This document shows, in pieces, positions 33,645 through 45,900 of a DNA stretch of 64,000 bases. Position numbers and translations under genes: made by a program. The notes under the pieces were generated by a model. It had not been told where the DNA came from. It worked only from the letters and a program-made list of their open reading frames with translations, and did not search any database. Source of the stretch: Chara braunii (Eukaryota; Streptophyta; Charophyceae; Charales; Characeae); the NCBI GenBank assembly GCA_003427395.1, contig BFEA01000039.1, positions 843,434-907,433 of the forward strand, read 5' to 3'. Positions within the stretch are counted from its first letter, which is position 1; each line of letters opens with the position of its first letter.

Positions 33645-34694
33645 CTATCCTTTCGCCCTAAAACCGTACACTGCGTTCAGGGATGAACCGTACGTTAGGA
33701 GCTGTGGACTACACAGGGTTGCAGTGGCGGAGAAGCAAGACACGTATCGCGCACGGACGAAACCACATGATCTGGCCAATGTGTGACCGATGGCGTCTCT
33801 AATGACCGTCACGTACTCCTTGACCTCCTCCCAATACCGGGGTGTGTCAACCTGCCCCGCTAGTTTCACGTCAAACTTACTGTTCCTCCAACCATGCGGT
33901 AACATAATCGAGTCCCCGTCAACGATGAGCTCATTCCTGGACACGTAAATACTTGCTTCGGCTGAAGTCTTACTTCTATTTCTTACCGAAACACAAAGAA
34001 CCCTAGAGAAATAGAAACGACAGAGATCAACATGTACACAGAAGTACGACACACTCCCCATCAAGTTGTCCTCGAAAGGAAGGGGATATTTCTCTAGAAA
34101 CTGGTTCTGTTTCACGCAGTCCAACAACTCCATCTTCATCGATGGTCCCCACAAGCGTGGCGAACACGACACGTTATGCGCAGTCAACGATAAAGACAGG
34201 TCTCGGGTACGAAATACCGCAGACAACACCGGCGTGTGTTTCGTCACGAGGATGTGGTCGAGGAAGATGAATGTCCCCCATTCCTGGCTGGATGCTAATC
34301 GATAATCAGACGTCCAAGGGCAGTCTTTGATTGTGTTCTCCCAGTCTAATTCGGGCCATGCATCGAAGAGCCTTTCAAGCCAGGGCATAACACTCATCAA
34401 GGGGTCCGTGTCGAAGTCTTCTCTACGGGCCCCAAGTACAGCTGTCTCCCGCCTTGAACCTCGTATGTACCTCGCGCTAGCATTCAAAAGGAACGAGTAA
34501 TCGAAGCGGTGAGCCATCGTAAATGTCCTACAAACACAAACGGTTGACGACCACAACAGGGAGCCATTGCTAAGGTCGAACTCGTTCACACACCGAGGAG
34601 CCATCGCAGTTACACACAACAACCAGGCATTGCGAATTTCCAAAACAGAAGGAGAAAACGCACAGAACGACAAATTCCATCCGCCGCTATCCAT
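33645..34694 (-). CDS. Unrecognised 349-aa ORF between minisatellites
   Basis: The frame is open further upstream to 35,234, but that extension is translated minisatellite. I therefore take the Met at 34,694 (MDSGGWNLSFCAF) as a likely start. The product has ordinary composition: FDYSFLLNASARYIRGSRRE, PWLERLFDAWPELDWENT, EWGTFIFLDHILVTKH, YPLPFEDNLMGSVSYF and RYWEEVKEYVTVIRDAIGH are protein-like, with alternating charged and hydrophobic residues. It has no stop or obvious frameshift over 1,050 bp, unlike its neighbours. I know no family. It may be the first ORF of the minus-strand element downstream, or a host gene. Confidence 0.5.
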   Translation of the reverse strand: MDSGGWNLSFCAFSPSVLEIRNAWLLCVTAMAPRCVNEFDLSNGSLLWSSTVCVCRTFTMAHRFDYSFLLNASARYIRGSRRETAVLGARREDFDTDPLMSVMPWLERLFDAWPELDWENTIKDCPWTSDYRLASSQEWGTFIFLDHILVTKHTPVLSAVFRTRDLSLSLTAHNVSCSPRLWGPSMKMELLDCVKQNQFLEKYPLPFEDNLMGSVSYFCVHVDLCRFYFSRVLCVSVRNRSKTSAEASIYVSRNELIVDGDSIMLPHGWRNSKFDVKLAGQVDTPRYWEEVKEYVTVIRDAIGHTLARSCGFVRARYVSCFSATATLCSPQLLTYGSSLNAVYGFRAKG

Positions 34695-34859
34695 CGTCAC
34701 GTTCGTCGCGACAAGGTCGATGACGGACAATCGACAAAGCTCAGACGGATGGCCAGAGGCCTTGGCGCTTGCCGAAGGTCGAGTTCGTAGAGCTCGTCTC
34801 GACAAGGGCCGGCTGGCCACTGTCAAGTCGAAGTCGATAGCCGGCCAGCTCCAACGCCT

Positions 34860-35812
34860 TTGACCATTGTCGAGTCGGACACGACAATGGCCAGCCCACC
34901 GTCGTCGAGCTGAACTCGACGATGGGACTGTAGGGCGTCGTCGAGTCGAAGTCGACAGTGGCCAGCAGGGGGCCATCGAGTCCAAAACGAGGGCGGCAAG
35001 CGCCAAAGCCACGGGCCATTGTCGAGTCCGACTCGATAATGGGGCGTCGTCGAGTCGAAGTCGACAGTGGCCAGTACGGCGTCGTCGAGTCGAACACGAC
35101 GGTTGGCACGCGCCAAAGCCTCCGGCCACTGTCGAGTCCGACACGACGATGACCCCAGGCTGTCGACGATTTCGTCGCGCCATTATCAAGACCGACCCGA
35201 CGATGAACCGAGGCCGTCGAGTTGGACTCGACATTGTCGAGACCGACCCGACGATGGCCCGGGGTCATCGTCGAGTCGGACTCGACATTGTCCGGGCTCA
35301 TCGTCGAGTCGGACTCGATAATGGCCTGTGGTCTTCGTCGAGTCGAACTCGACAATGGCCCGGGGTCATCGTCGAGTCGGACTCGACATTGGCCTGTCGT
35401 CATCGTCGAGTCGAACTCGACAACGGCCTGTGGTCATCATCGAGTCGAACTCGACAACGGCCCAAGGTCATCGTCGAGTCGGACTCGACAGTGGCCGGAG
35501 GCTTTGGTTCTTGTCGGTGGTCGTGTTTGACTTGACGACGCCTTACTGGCCACTGTCGACCTCGACTCGACGACGCCCTACTTGCCGGCTGTCGAGTTCG
35601 ACTCGATGGCGGCGGGTTGGCCATTGTCGAGTCCGACTCGACGATGACCACAGGCCATTGTCGAGTTCGATTCGACAATGACCGCAGGCCATTGTCGAGT
35701 TCGACTCGACGATGACCACAGGCCAATGCCGAGTTCGACTCGACGATGACCTCGGGCCATTGTCGAGTTCGACTCGACAATGCCCCCGTCGAGTTCGACT
35801 CGACGGCGGCCT
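34860..35812. repeat. Minisatellite M2, TCGTCGAGTCGAACTCGACAATGGCC type
   Basis: About 25 units of roughly 36 bp, each with a palindromic core such as GTCGAGTTCGACTCGAC or GTCGAGTCGGACTCGAC. Spacers are variants of AATGGCC(C/T)G(G)GGTCATC. The many open frames (repeating RVxLDNG or SSSRTRQWP) come from the array and are not genes. Confidence 0.92.
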
Positions 35813-36186
35813 CTACATGGGTGGAGATGCCACGTGGCAGCACGTGGTTGATTTACGGTGGTTTACCGTTCTCCCAGGCCTCCGCTGCTGCCTTCGATGT
35901 GGATGCTCTGAACTTCACTCCGATGCTGCGCGAACCTCCGATGTGCGAGCGAGATCTTCGTTGCGTGCTGCGCGAGCCTCCGATGTGCGAGTCAACGCTC
36001 CGCCGGCTTCGGACGCTTTGCGAACCTCCGCGACGCTCCTTTGCTCTCGACGAACTTGCAGAAATGGGAAATGGTGGGCCGACACCACTATTTATACTTT
36101 CTGTGGAAGGCCTGAGAGGGAATGCGGCCTGCGGGGTGTGGGTTTGGGACCCGGTGCCTCGGGGGGATCAGTGTCGTGGGACCGAC
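35813..36186. other. No assigned gene
   Basis: An open plus-strand frame contains a short imperfect repeat (REPPMCE at 35,925-35,945 and again near 35,970-35,990), but the rest is not convincing. A few TATA-like strings (TATTTATAC at 36,089) are present. Confidence 0.3.
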
Positions 36187-36400
36187 GTTTCGAATCCCGG
36201 GAAAGTCTGGGCCGTCAATCCGTCGGCTGAGGGCCAGGATCGGGTGCGGGGAAAACGAGTGCCGCGGTGAGAATCGGGCCCAGCGGGCGACGATTCGAAT
36301 CCTGGGAAAGTCTGGATCGTCGATCCGTCGGCTAAGGGCCATAATCGGGTGAGGGGAGAACTGGTGCCGCAGTGGGCGTCGATGCCAAGGGGGGCGACGA
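36187..36400. repeat. 105-bp tandem repeat, two copies
   Basis: TTCGAATCC(C/T)GGGAAAGTCTGG begins at about 36,189 and 36,293. Both copies run on through CGTCGGCT(G/A)AGGGCCA and ATCGGGTG(C/A)GGGGA to GTGCCGC(G/A)GTG. Confidence 0.85.
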
Positions 36401-36652
36401 TTCGGCTGCCGGTGCCGTCCGCGACTGTTAAAATGGGCTCCGTAGAAGGATCCAAGGGTCCTTTCCCTTGCGTCGCTCCCCCAAAAAAAAGGCCGGTGCA
36501 ATGTCACCTTCGCGTCGACCCCAAAGACAGCTGCGTTGCTCCGCCACGACAGCTGCATTGCTGCTCAGATTCGTGCCTTCTTTGACCCAGGTGAGTTCAG
36601 AATCCTCGCCGCCCCCGCTCCCCTGCCAACCCGTCTCCCCACCACCGCCTCC

Positions 36653-36654
<2 letters not shown>

Positions 36655-36684
<30 letters not shown>

Positions 36685-36890
36685 NNNNNNNNNNNNNNNN
36701 NNNNNNNNNNNNNNNNNNNNNNNNNNNNNNNNNNNNNNNNNNNNNNNNNNNNNNNNNNNNNNNNNNNNNNNNNNNNNNNNNNNNNNNNNNNNNNNNNNNN
36801 NNNNNNNNNNNNNNNNNNNNNNNNNNNNNNNNNNNNNNNNNNNNNNNNNNNNNNNNNNNNNNNNNNNNNNNNNNNNNNNNNNNNNNNNNN
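36655..36890. other. Poly-C run and assembly gap (N)
   Basis: A C homopolymer of about 30 bases (36,655-36,684) runs straight into 206 N (36,685-36,890). The gap is probably a sequencing failure at the homopolymer. Confidence 0.98.
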
Positions 36891-36999
36891 CCAACCCCCC
36901 AATCCCGCCCATCCACTACTACTATTCGTTATTCGTGGTTTTTCAGGACGTCAACAAAATCTCTCTCGCAGTTCACAGAGTCGTCCATCATCGAGTCCA

Positions 37000-37700
37000 G
37001 TACGACGACCGCCGTGTTCGACACGATGACGGGTTGAGCGAGGGCGTGTACGCCACGTGTTGAACATGACCCCACCGTCGTGTTCAATCCGATGATGGTC
37101 GTTGTCACCGAGTCGAACACGACCGCTGTGGCACCCCCGACCTCACCGTCATGTTCAACCCGATGACGGTCGCTGTCATCGTATCGAGCATGACCGCAGT
37201 GGCAGCCCACAACCCCACGGTCGTGTTCGACTCGGTGACAGCGACCATCATCGGATTGAACACGACGGTGGGGTCATGTTTAGCACGTGGTGTGCACGCT
37301 CGCGCTCAACCTGTCATCGGGTCGAACACGACGAAGACCTTATAGCAACAATTCATGTAAAACACGTTTTGAACACGACCCCACCGTCGTGTTGAAACCG
37401 ATGACGGTCGCTGTCATCGTGTCGAACACGACCGTGGTGGCACCACCCGACCCCGCCGTCGTGTTGAAGCTATGACGACCGCTGTCCTCGTGTCGAACAC
37501 GACCGCAGGTCGTGTTCAAGACGATGACGGTCGAGCGTGGGCATGTACACCACGTGTTGAACACGACCCCGTCGTTGTGTTTAACACGATGACGGTCGCT
37601 GTCATCGTGTCGAACACGACCAAGGTGGCACCCCCGACCCCGCCGTTGTATTCAATGTGATGACGGTTGCTCTCGTAGTGTTGAAATCGACCATGTTGAA
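37000..37700. repeat. Minisatellite M3, GATGACGGTCGCTGTCATCGTGTCGAACACGAC type
   Basis: About eight long units contain the dyads GACGGTCGCTGTCATCG and TCGTGTCGAACACGAC, joined by CACCCCCGACCCC(G/A)CCGTCGTGTT. Degenerate units continue to about 38,030. It shares the GTCGA-like dyad style with M1 and M2, but the unit is longer and different. Confidence 0.85.
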
Positions 37701-38104
37701 TCGCCGCCGTGCCGGTGGTAATGTTCAACAGGCAATGGTCGATCGCGGACATGTTCGCCACAAAAGCATCGTCACGTTCAACAAGCAAGCGGTTGCTCAT
37801 CGTAATCTTCAACACGACGGCGGTGGACGGCGGTGGCTGTCATACAAACACGGGCATCGATCGTGACATGACAACAGTTGAGCGCTGGCATGTTGAACAT
37901 GACCGCGCTATCGTGAGAATACGATGACGGTGGCTCTCGCCGTGTGCGCTTGTCGTGTTGTGCAATGCGATGATGCGTCGTTGTATTCGACACGAGCGAG
38001 GCGGGAGATCATCGCGTTCAACACGACAACCAGTCGCCGTGTCTCTTGTGTATCGCTTTTATTGAAGACTGTATTTTTTTCCGCATTCACGGGCCTTACA
38101 TCTG

Positions 38105-40924
38105 TTGTGTGTGGCTAGCAGAGGTCGCGCTAAACCACATGTGTTGCACTCTACATATACCGCATGTGATCCATCTAGCTGCGGATTTGTTACTGATATG
38201 CATGTCTTGTGCCAGTGGTCCACTGTTTTGTCATCGCAGAAACGTTTTAAATGGCTTGTGGTGGGCATGCACTGCGGCAAGCTGCCAGTGGAAAGCATGG
38301 ACTGTGTGGCATCTAATATACTGCCTAATGATGAGTTTCCTCCGCCAGACCTGCCAATGTTTTCGCAAGACGTTCAAATAACTCCAGAATCTCCTGATCA
38401 TAAAAGGTCCTGGATGGCTGCGTGTGAAGAAACCACATGCGAAACTGCATCTCCAGCCTTGAGCGGACCAGTGAAAACCTCTGGTGCAGAAGGTTCGGAA
38501 GGTCAGGGTAGGGCCGCCTCCGATAACAGGAACACATCCGATGTAGATCGTATCATATGGGTGCCGAGAAGTTTGCTACGAGATTTCGAGTGCACAGGCC
38601 TTCTGATTGGCGAGAGTGATGAAGATGGTTCGGAATCTGGTGCTTCGATGTCATCTGACGCCAACAGTTCTCCAGACAAAATTGATCATCCACAACCTTG
38701 CGATGATGATGGCACTGACCACTACTGTCGCAACGGTATGGAGAGTTCTGATGTCATCTCTGATTTAAATGACATTTTCCCAAAACGATTGTCGTCGGAG
38801 AAGCGTCCTTATACTTTTCGTGTCAGAATGGCTCAGTCAAAGAAGATTCTGCAAACAGTTCACCAAAAAAACATTGGCGAGTGTGCGTGGACAAGTTTGT
38901 TGTAAACAAGATTGTTGCGCTCGCATGATCATAGAAGACATCAAAGCTGTCTGAAGTGCATATTACTGTAAGGATCATAAAAGTAGAGATGCATGGTGGG
39001 TTGAAATGTTAAAGAGGTTCACCTTCGTGGAAGATGAGAAAGAGATTGTGCAACCTATTGTGGAAAAACGAAAGGTGTGTATTAGTGCATGGTGTTTCAC
39101 ACTGGGTGTGTGCAGGAATACATTTTTGAAAAAGAGGGCGACTTTGTCAAAAGGTTACATTATGCCGGAGCATGGCAGCACTGGACTCAGACGCACATCT
39201 TCAACATATGCGACGATGTTCGACAAACTAAGCTCCTTTGTGTGTGACAATGGAGATTCCATGCCCAATGACATGAGGATCAAAGATCGAGAATCACGAA
39301 TGGTTTTGAGTTGCCCGCTTGCTATAACAAGGTTGATATTTACAAGTCGTTGAGGTCACAATTTGACAACCTGGGTGTCCCTTCTGTTTCTCTCCAAGTT
39401 TTCTATAACATGTGGAGAACACACTTCTGGCATGTGAAATTCCATGAAGTTGATCAAAACTTTGCGAAATGCGAAAAGTGTGTTGAGTTCAAAGAATCTA
39501 TCAATTTTGCGAAGTTCATACGTGTGCGTGATTATTTCGTTTCGGAACGCGACAAACACTTGGACTTGCAGCTCCAACACCGTGCTGCTTATGAGGTGTG
39601 GAAGGATGAGTCAAAGAGACCAGGTTCCAACAGTTTATGCATCATTATTGACGGTATGGGCCAAAGCAAAACGAGTATTCCACACTTTGGCGGAGAAAAC
39701 AAGTCGAAGGCATTCGCGAATATTCCAATGATGAAAACAAATTTAACAGCTATTATCACACACGGTCGTTCACCATCGGTGCATGTTCACACATGGTACC
39801 CTTGCTATCCACATAATTCCAATGTTGTGGTGTCATCCATTATGAAAGTCTTGCGTGACATACAGGCGACAAGCGACTTACCTCCTAAATTAAGGATACA
39901 AGCCGACAACTGTTGGAGAAAAAACAAAAACAAATACGTTTTGTCTCTGGCTGCAGCTTTGGTCAAATTTGGTTTCTTCAAAAAAACCGAATTCGGTTTT
40001 ATGTTGGTAGGGCATACATATATGGACGTTGATGCCATTTTCAGTCATTTCTCTCGCAAACTGAAAATGCACGATGCTTATACCATGCTCGACCTATTCA
40101 AACTCGTTGCCAGTTCCCAAAAAGAGCGTCCTTTGTGCACATTCATGGATGAAATTGCTGACTGGTGGGGAACTGTTAAACCCTTCCTGGTCAACAAACT
40201 GACCGGTCATACAAAGCCACATTTATTTAGGTTTTATATGGAGGATGACAATCCTCTGTTCCAGTGGAAAGAGTATTGTACTTCTCCGAACTGGTCTTCT
40301 CTAGTCTATTGCGTTAAACGAGATGAAAATAAAGCATATTCTGGACCCGAATGGCCATTTGAATATTCACCTGTTCTCCCGTCACCTATTCGACCTATTA
40401 CAGAAACATCATGTGGTCAACCCGCTAAGGATAAGAATTCGGATTTCAAATCAGGAATTGAAGGCGTGAAGACGTCTGTTGAGTGGTTGGAAAACAAGTT
40501 GCACGAGTAGTTGGGAATGAAGGATGAGGTTAGCTTCTCAAAGGAGAGTGCTCTTTCACACTGGAAAACTTTCCTGGACACAATCGAGCAAAATTATGGG
40601 TCTGGCTTTGCAAAAACATCACTCAAGGCTGACTTTTGGCCCTCACGTGACAGAATTACGAAGGACGATGCTGAGGATATTGATATTGTCTTCCTCTTGC
40701 AGAGCAATGAGAATAAGGAGTCGTTGTTTGTAGGGCCGGTCAATGAGCGTCCAAAAGCAGAGCTCGACCCGGTTGTGGATGTCGAAAAAGGTCAATTCGT
40801 TCTCTTGCGTTCTTCGCAAGATAATATCGATCAGGGAGTTCCCGTGTGGATGGGTAGAGTCATTTTTAATTTTGACAACGATAGGAAGTCGTCTGCTTTC
40901 AATCATGTTCTTATTGAATATTGA
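38105..40924 (+). pseudogene. DUF7869-type transposon protein, broken
   Basis: The N-terminal part (38,105-38,905) is an acidic, Ser-rich region with an unrecognised start. A second frame (about 38,870-39,353) has CCKQDCC and, after a TGA at 38,952, VCISAWCFTLGVCRNTFLKK, then HGSTGLRR. After a frameshift near 39,300 the third part (39,311-40,507) contains LPACYNKVDIYKSL, VKFHEV...FAKCEKC, IIDGMGQSKTSIPH (Asp 39,650), QADN (Asp 39,905) and VGHTYMDVDAIFSHFS. This is the pattern of the large eukaryotic family I know as DUF7869, likely an RNase H-like DDE transposase. A TAG at 40,508 splits off the final 137 residues, which end with GQFVLLRSSQDNIDQGVPVW, typical of that family's C-terminus. It is full length but disabled. 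Confidence 0.7.
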
Positions 40925-41606
40925 GTGCCACAACCTGTCGTCAAAAGTCTTTCTCTGCAATATGCAAATGCATGGAAGAAGATATGGAAGAAAGACAACA
41001 TAACAACACAGCAGTGGTAGCACGTGAACTGTGTTTTGTGGAGCTGGTCATCAAGGACGTTGCATTTGAAAAATTGAGTGCACATTCCCAAATCGGTCAG
41101 AGAGAAAACCTTGGTATGTCTTTCACTTCCAAATGATGAAGACCAATAGAATAAGTCGCTGAGAATGCCTCATTTCGTGCGTGTTGGTGTATCATTTACT
41201 TGTCATAGAGCTTTCATTCATACATAGTTAAACTATATATCATTGGCTTGCCTTTTACTTCCCTATGACGAAAATTAGTAAACTTTAAGTACGTTGTTGA
41301 GAAGAGGTAATCATATTTCATTCGAGTGTATTGCTGTATCAATCAGTTGTCATTGAGCTTCTGTATTTCATGTGTTGCAAAATGGTTCATTCAACAACCG
41401 AATGACCGCCAAACAATATGGTGTGGGGCAGAAATGTATAACATGATATGTGGTCTATCTTTTTCACACCTGAAGTGGTTTTCGAGGGTACAGTACTCAG
41501 TGACAGCGGTGTGGATGTCACACCGGATTGCTGGGAGCATTATCCTCGACAATGTTTGCATATTTTTGGTCGTAGGCGTTGTGGAACAAGAGAATATCCG
41601 TGAGAA

Positions 41607-42005
41607 GTGCTCGCACCGTATTCAGAATTGTACTATTCAGCAGTGAAGTTCTATCACAACAACTTCAAGGTGATGACCTTGTACTGTGCAACGTCAAGTA
41701 TCCAAGGGCGCTGCAAACTTTCTTTTCTTATTTATAACGATTATTCTACAAGTGCAAACATATCCAATGCACATGACATCGACGGACGAAGACGGGAAGC
41801 ATTTGGAAGGAGGATCATGGACCAACCATCGCTCAAAGCACTCTTGGATGGGCTCGTGGACACAACGATTACATATGTACGAAGTCTTTTGCTGCGAAAG
41901 TGTGAAGTCATAGAAACTTACGTAGAGTACAAGGACCCCACGTTCGATGGGCACAATGAGACGAACACTATAGAAGATTGGACAATTCACATGAGGAGAG
42001 CGTGA
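41607..42005 (+). CDS. Unrecognised ORF downstream of the DUF7869-type gene
   Basis: About 130 residues with no Met at the beginning; the first ATG is at about 41,671. Protein-like parts are SAVKFYHNNFKVMTLYCA, DQPSLKALLDGLVDTTITYV and KCEVIETYVEYKDPTFDGH. It could be a downstream exon or accessory gene of the element. No family is recognised. Confidence 0.25.
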   Translation: MLAPYSELYYSAVKFYHNNFKVMTLYCATSSIQGRCKLSFLIYNDYSTSANISNAHDIDGRRREAFGRRIMDQPSLKALLDGLVDTTITYVRSLLLRKCEVIETYVEYKDPTFDGHNETNTIEDWTIHMRRA

Positions 42006-42833
42006 AATTTATCACGCAGATCGTGTTAATATGTCCATTATGTACTTAAATCTGGTTCAAGTAGCCTTAGAATATCGTTTTGAAGTGTTATCTAGTAGTG
42101 CGTAGAAGTCAATTTCAATTATAGTAAACTTTGACGAAGATTTTGACAATGTGTAATTTTAAGAGTTCATAGACGCACCATTGAACTGATGTAAGTGGCA
42201 CTGCTTTGCTTCTAATATAATTGTCAATGAACTTTTGCATTAAATTTTCCTTCCACGGTCTCCATATGAAGGGTGTTCTTATAGTTTGAAGCAACTGAAG
42301 GTCTAAGACTTTGACTTTGGAGAGCTGCTCTTTGTTTGAATGTGTCAAGGGTTTTACAAATTTCGCATATCTTTTTTTCTTCGCATATGATGTCATTTTT
42401 TTCGTTTATATTATAATCATTTCGACACTTCTCTGCTCCAGGTTTACATTGTGCCGGAATATTAAAATTCTATTTTTTCTGTTCTACAATTTACCTTTTG
42501 TTCGGTTACTTCGTTAATTTCATTATGTTCGCTTTTTACAAAACAGTTCATTTTTAACGAAAACGCCGTTACTAAAGTAAATTGCAAAATGACGCGTTAA
42601 TTGGTGGGCAAAAACGAGCAGAGGAAAAGAGGCCTCTGCATGGGCCTGTAATAACGGCCAACTATGTTGTTTTTGCTTTTTTTTATTTTTTACTTTTTTT
42701 TTTAGGGTTCCCCCGCGCCCCCCCCCTCCCTCCCCCCTCCCCCCTTGTTTTGAGTCCGTTCGTTTCAATGAACGGGTTGCATCTGCGAGGAAAGCAAAAG
42801 AAAAAACGGGGGAGGGGGGGGGGGGGGGGGGGG

Positions 42834-42904
<71 letters not shown>

Positions 42905-45900
42905 CGTCAGGGAGAACCTGACGCTGAGTTAGCTGCGTAAGATGCTCCGGGGGGGGGGGGGGGGGGGAGAGGAAAAACAAGGAAAAGGAGGAAGGTCAAT
43001 AGCCACGAATGCGTCCGTGATTATGACCCAGATACAAGCAGTTTGAGTCCGAGTGTGACCACTCAAACTAGGTCTGTAAATTGAAAGGTCATAAGCCTCA
43101 GGGCAGAAATGACTAAGTACAGTTATTTTTGCGATGTATCTGCACTAGGAAAAATGTCAGGTACGTTAAACTTTGAAGAGTAGTAACTCTCTAAATAAAA
43201 GTTAGAAAAAGAAAAAAACAAGTATTTTGAAAATGGCAGGTCCTCAACTATATCGTGAAATTCCAATACAAGTGAGTTAAAATAAGGAAAAATAAACAGA
43301 GGCAGTTGAAAGTAACTGCCTCCCTAAGTGTATGGCTGGAGTTCGGTCACACTGGGCCCTTGATCTTATCTCAGATCAAGGGATCAACATGAGCTGCGAA
43401 TTTTGCCTGTGGGCAAGAGTGTTGGCCACCACCCTTGAGCAACTATAAAAGTCAGCATTCCATCCTATTGCCCCACAAATGTGGCAGTGTTGCTGGTGCT
43501 CTTAGTCATTCGAGTGTTGGCTAGATGTTGCACCGCATTGTAGAGGTGTTGATGCTGGAGAGAGAGAGAAAGGTCTGCAAGTAGAGGAGAGATACTGCTA
43601 CGTAGAGGGAGCAGGCCAAGGCAGCCATAGCTGAGGACTGGGAGTTTTTACCCCACCTCTCTAGTAGTGTTGTTGCGCTGGGCCCACGCCAGGGACCTGC
43701 TGTGTGGCGATCAACACCCATTCCAGTGGGGTTATGTTGCCAATTTGTCGGCGCACCAACAATATTTTAGAGGGGAGGCGTTGCTGAAATTGTGTGCCAG
43801 AGTGAATTGTTGTGAGATTGAGCGATGGTGCTACCGAGATTGTGAGGCGGAGTGAGTTTTTTTTTTGACCAAGCAGCGGTGCTATAAAACGACGAAGTGT
43901 CGGATTTGGCGGTATGGCGGCAGCAAAACAGTCGTCGAGGTGGTGACTTTTGCGGTATTCACACCAAGAGGTCACCCTTAATTTGTTTTTGGGACGTGTG
44001 GTGAAACTATTCTGCGTTTGGGGCCATTCGGTGCGGCGGACGTTAGTAAGGAACTGCCTGAGACCATTTTCGAGACCGATTTGAGGTTGGACCACGAGCG
44101 GTTGGTGTAGCTATTGCAAGCAGATGCGGTAATTGGAGGAGATTTAGGTTTGTGCTTTGGTTTGGGATTGTCCTCGGAATACGTGGTGCAATTGGGACTG
44201 CGTTGGGACAATTTAGGATATTGGGACCACGTTGGGTCTCCGCAGAGCTTTGTTCATGACGTTGGAACCACGTGGTGCTCATAGGTGAGGACACCATTCT
44301 AGAGGGTTATCTCACTCAGGCGTTGATGATGGACCACCTTTTGCTCATTCGAGCACTTGGGAAAGACGCAAACCGTTTTTTTTCAGTAGAAAAACTGCAA
44401 TTTATGAAATTGTGCAGTAACTATCTTTTTGATTAAAATATTACTCCATTTTTTTGAGTGAGCCGGATAAAAACTTCACTCAAGGTCAGTTTTGACTCAG
44501 TTCCCTTTCACACCCGCATGAATCCACACTTTGCTTAATCCTGGTTTGAATGTTCAAAGAAACGGTAAAGTGGGATGTGTGGGCTGATTTGGATGAGATG
44601 TGAATGAATTTCATTTATGTTTGTTTGTTTGCTGTGCGGGTAGGTAGAGGAATGCATGTGAAAGGAAAATTTGGTAGTGTCTACTTGGAAATGATGAAAC
44701 AGATTATCCTCACTGACCCCTTTTCTGTCTTCATGTCAAAATTTTTTTTTTTTGAAATAGAAAAGTTAAATGGATATCGAGAAAATAAACTTTTGAATAA
44801 AGCAGAGGAAAGCCAAATGAATTTAGTATTTTCCCAAGGGACTTTCCATTCTATCCCAAATGACTCGCTCGTCTTTGAGTGTCCAAAAACGTCTCCACCC
44901 TAAAATTTTATTTTATTTTATTTATTTTCGTTAAGTCAACTTTCTGTTAGACGAGTAAGGGGCAAATGATCTCACTCATGGTTTTGGGGACTCCTTTTTG
45001 TGGAGCATCTGGGGCAGGGGTTCGTTACTTCAGGAGTCAACCTTATTACTGACAAAAAATGAACTGTACTACGGTGGGATATCCTGCTGAATTTGCGGTG
45101 GAGCCAATCCGACTTATGAGATCCGAGTTGTGTGCTCGAGCAAGGAGAAGGGACATCACAGACCACTTCTTAGGGGATAGGGTTTTTTCACGACTAAGGA
45201 TGAACATTGTTTTCTCATACTAACTCCCGAATAAAAAGGGGGTTGAACTAGTACCCTTTTCGGGTGATCGTCTTAGGAGTCATCTATATATGGGGAATCG
45301 GTGCCAAAAGAAACCCAATTCGTTTATTTACTAGTGTCCGATAGGATGCAAATAGGCACTACCCTCGTGGAGGGGTCAAACCATAAGAAGCAATGCCCCC
45401 AAGGAAAAGGGAAACTAGTGAAACTTGACAGTACATGAATCTACTAACTTGGGTAAAGCTCAACGATGATTAGTCAGCACGGTCGTTGACCCATACGATT
45501 AGTACTATGTCAGATTTAAAACTTAACATAGGGTTATTTTGGACTCGGATTATTTTTCAAATGTCTGCGACACTTGCAGTTATTGTTTTTTTTCCTAGTA
45601 AGGAGGCCGCAACAAGTTATGTAGTGAAGACCAAGAGGCGCAAAATAGGATTGGATCGAGTCAGACGTATGATTTTCGATCCGGATGAAGTATTTTCGCA
45701 AGGGACAAAGTTAAGGAGAGACTATGGTTCGCCAAGAAATCCGTCGAGGACCTACCTCTTACTAACCTCAACATTGGCGCAGGTCTTTGAGGTTAGTTTT
45801 AGTCGGGTTTAACGACCGGGGTGATATGATCTTCATACCATTTATGATTTTGAGGACGAAGAGCTATGGTTACGCTTTGACTTTGAAATTCGATGAATTC

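Noticed and set aside
34741-35843. Several open frames of 100-220 aa on both strands
   Set aside because: All are readings of minisatellite M2 with period-based repeats (RVGLDNG, SSSRTRQWP).
43441-43460. TATAAAAG as a core promoter
   Set aside because: A single short match in AT-rich DNA with no convincing gene downstream.
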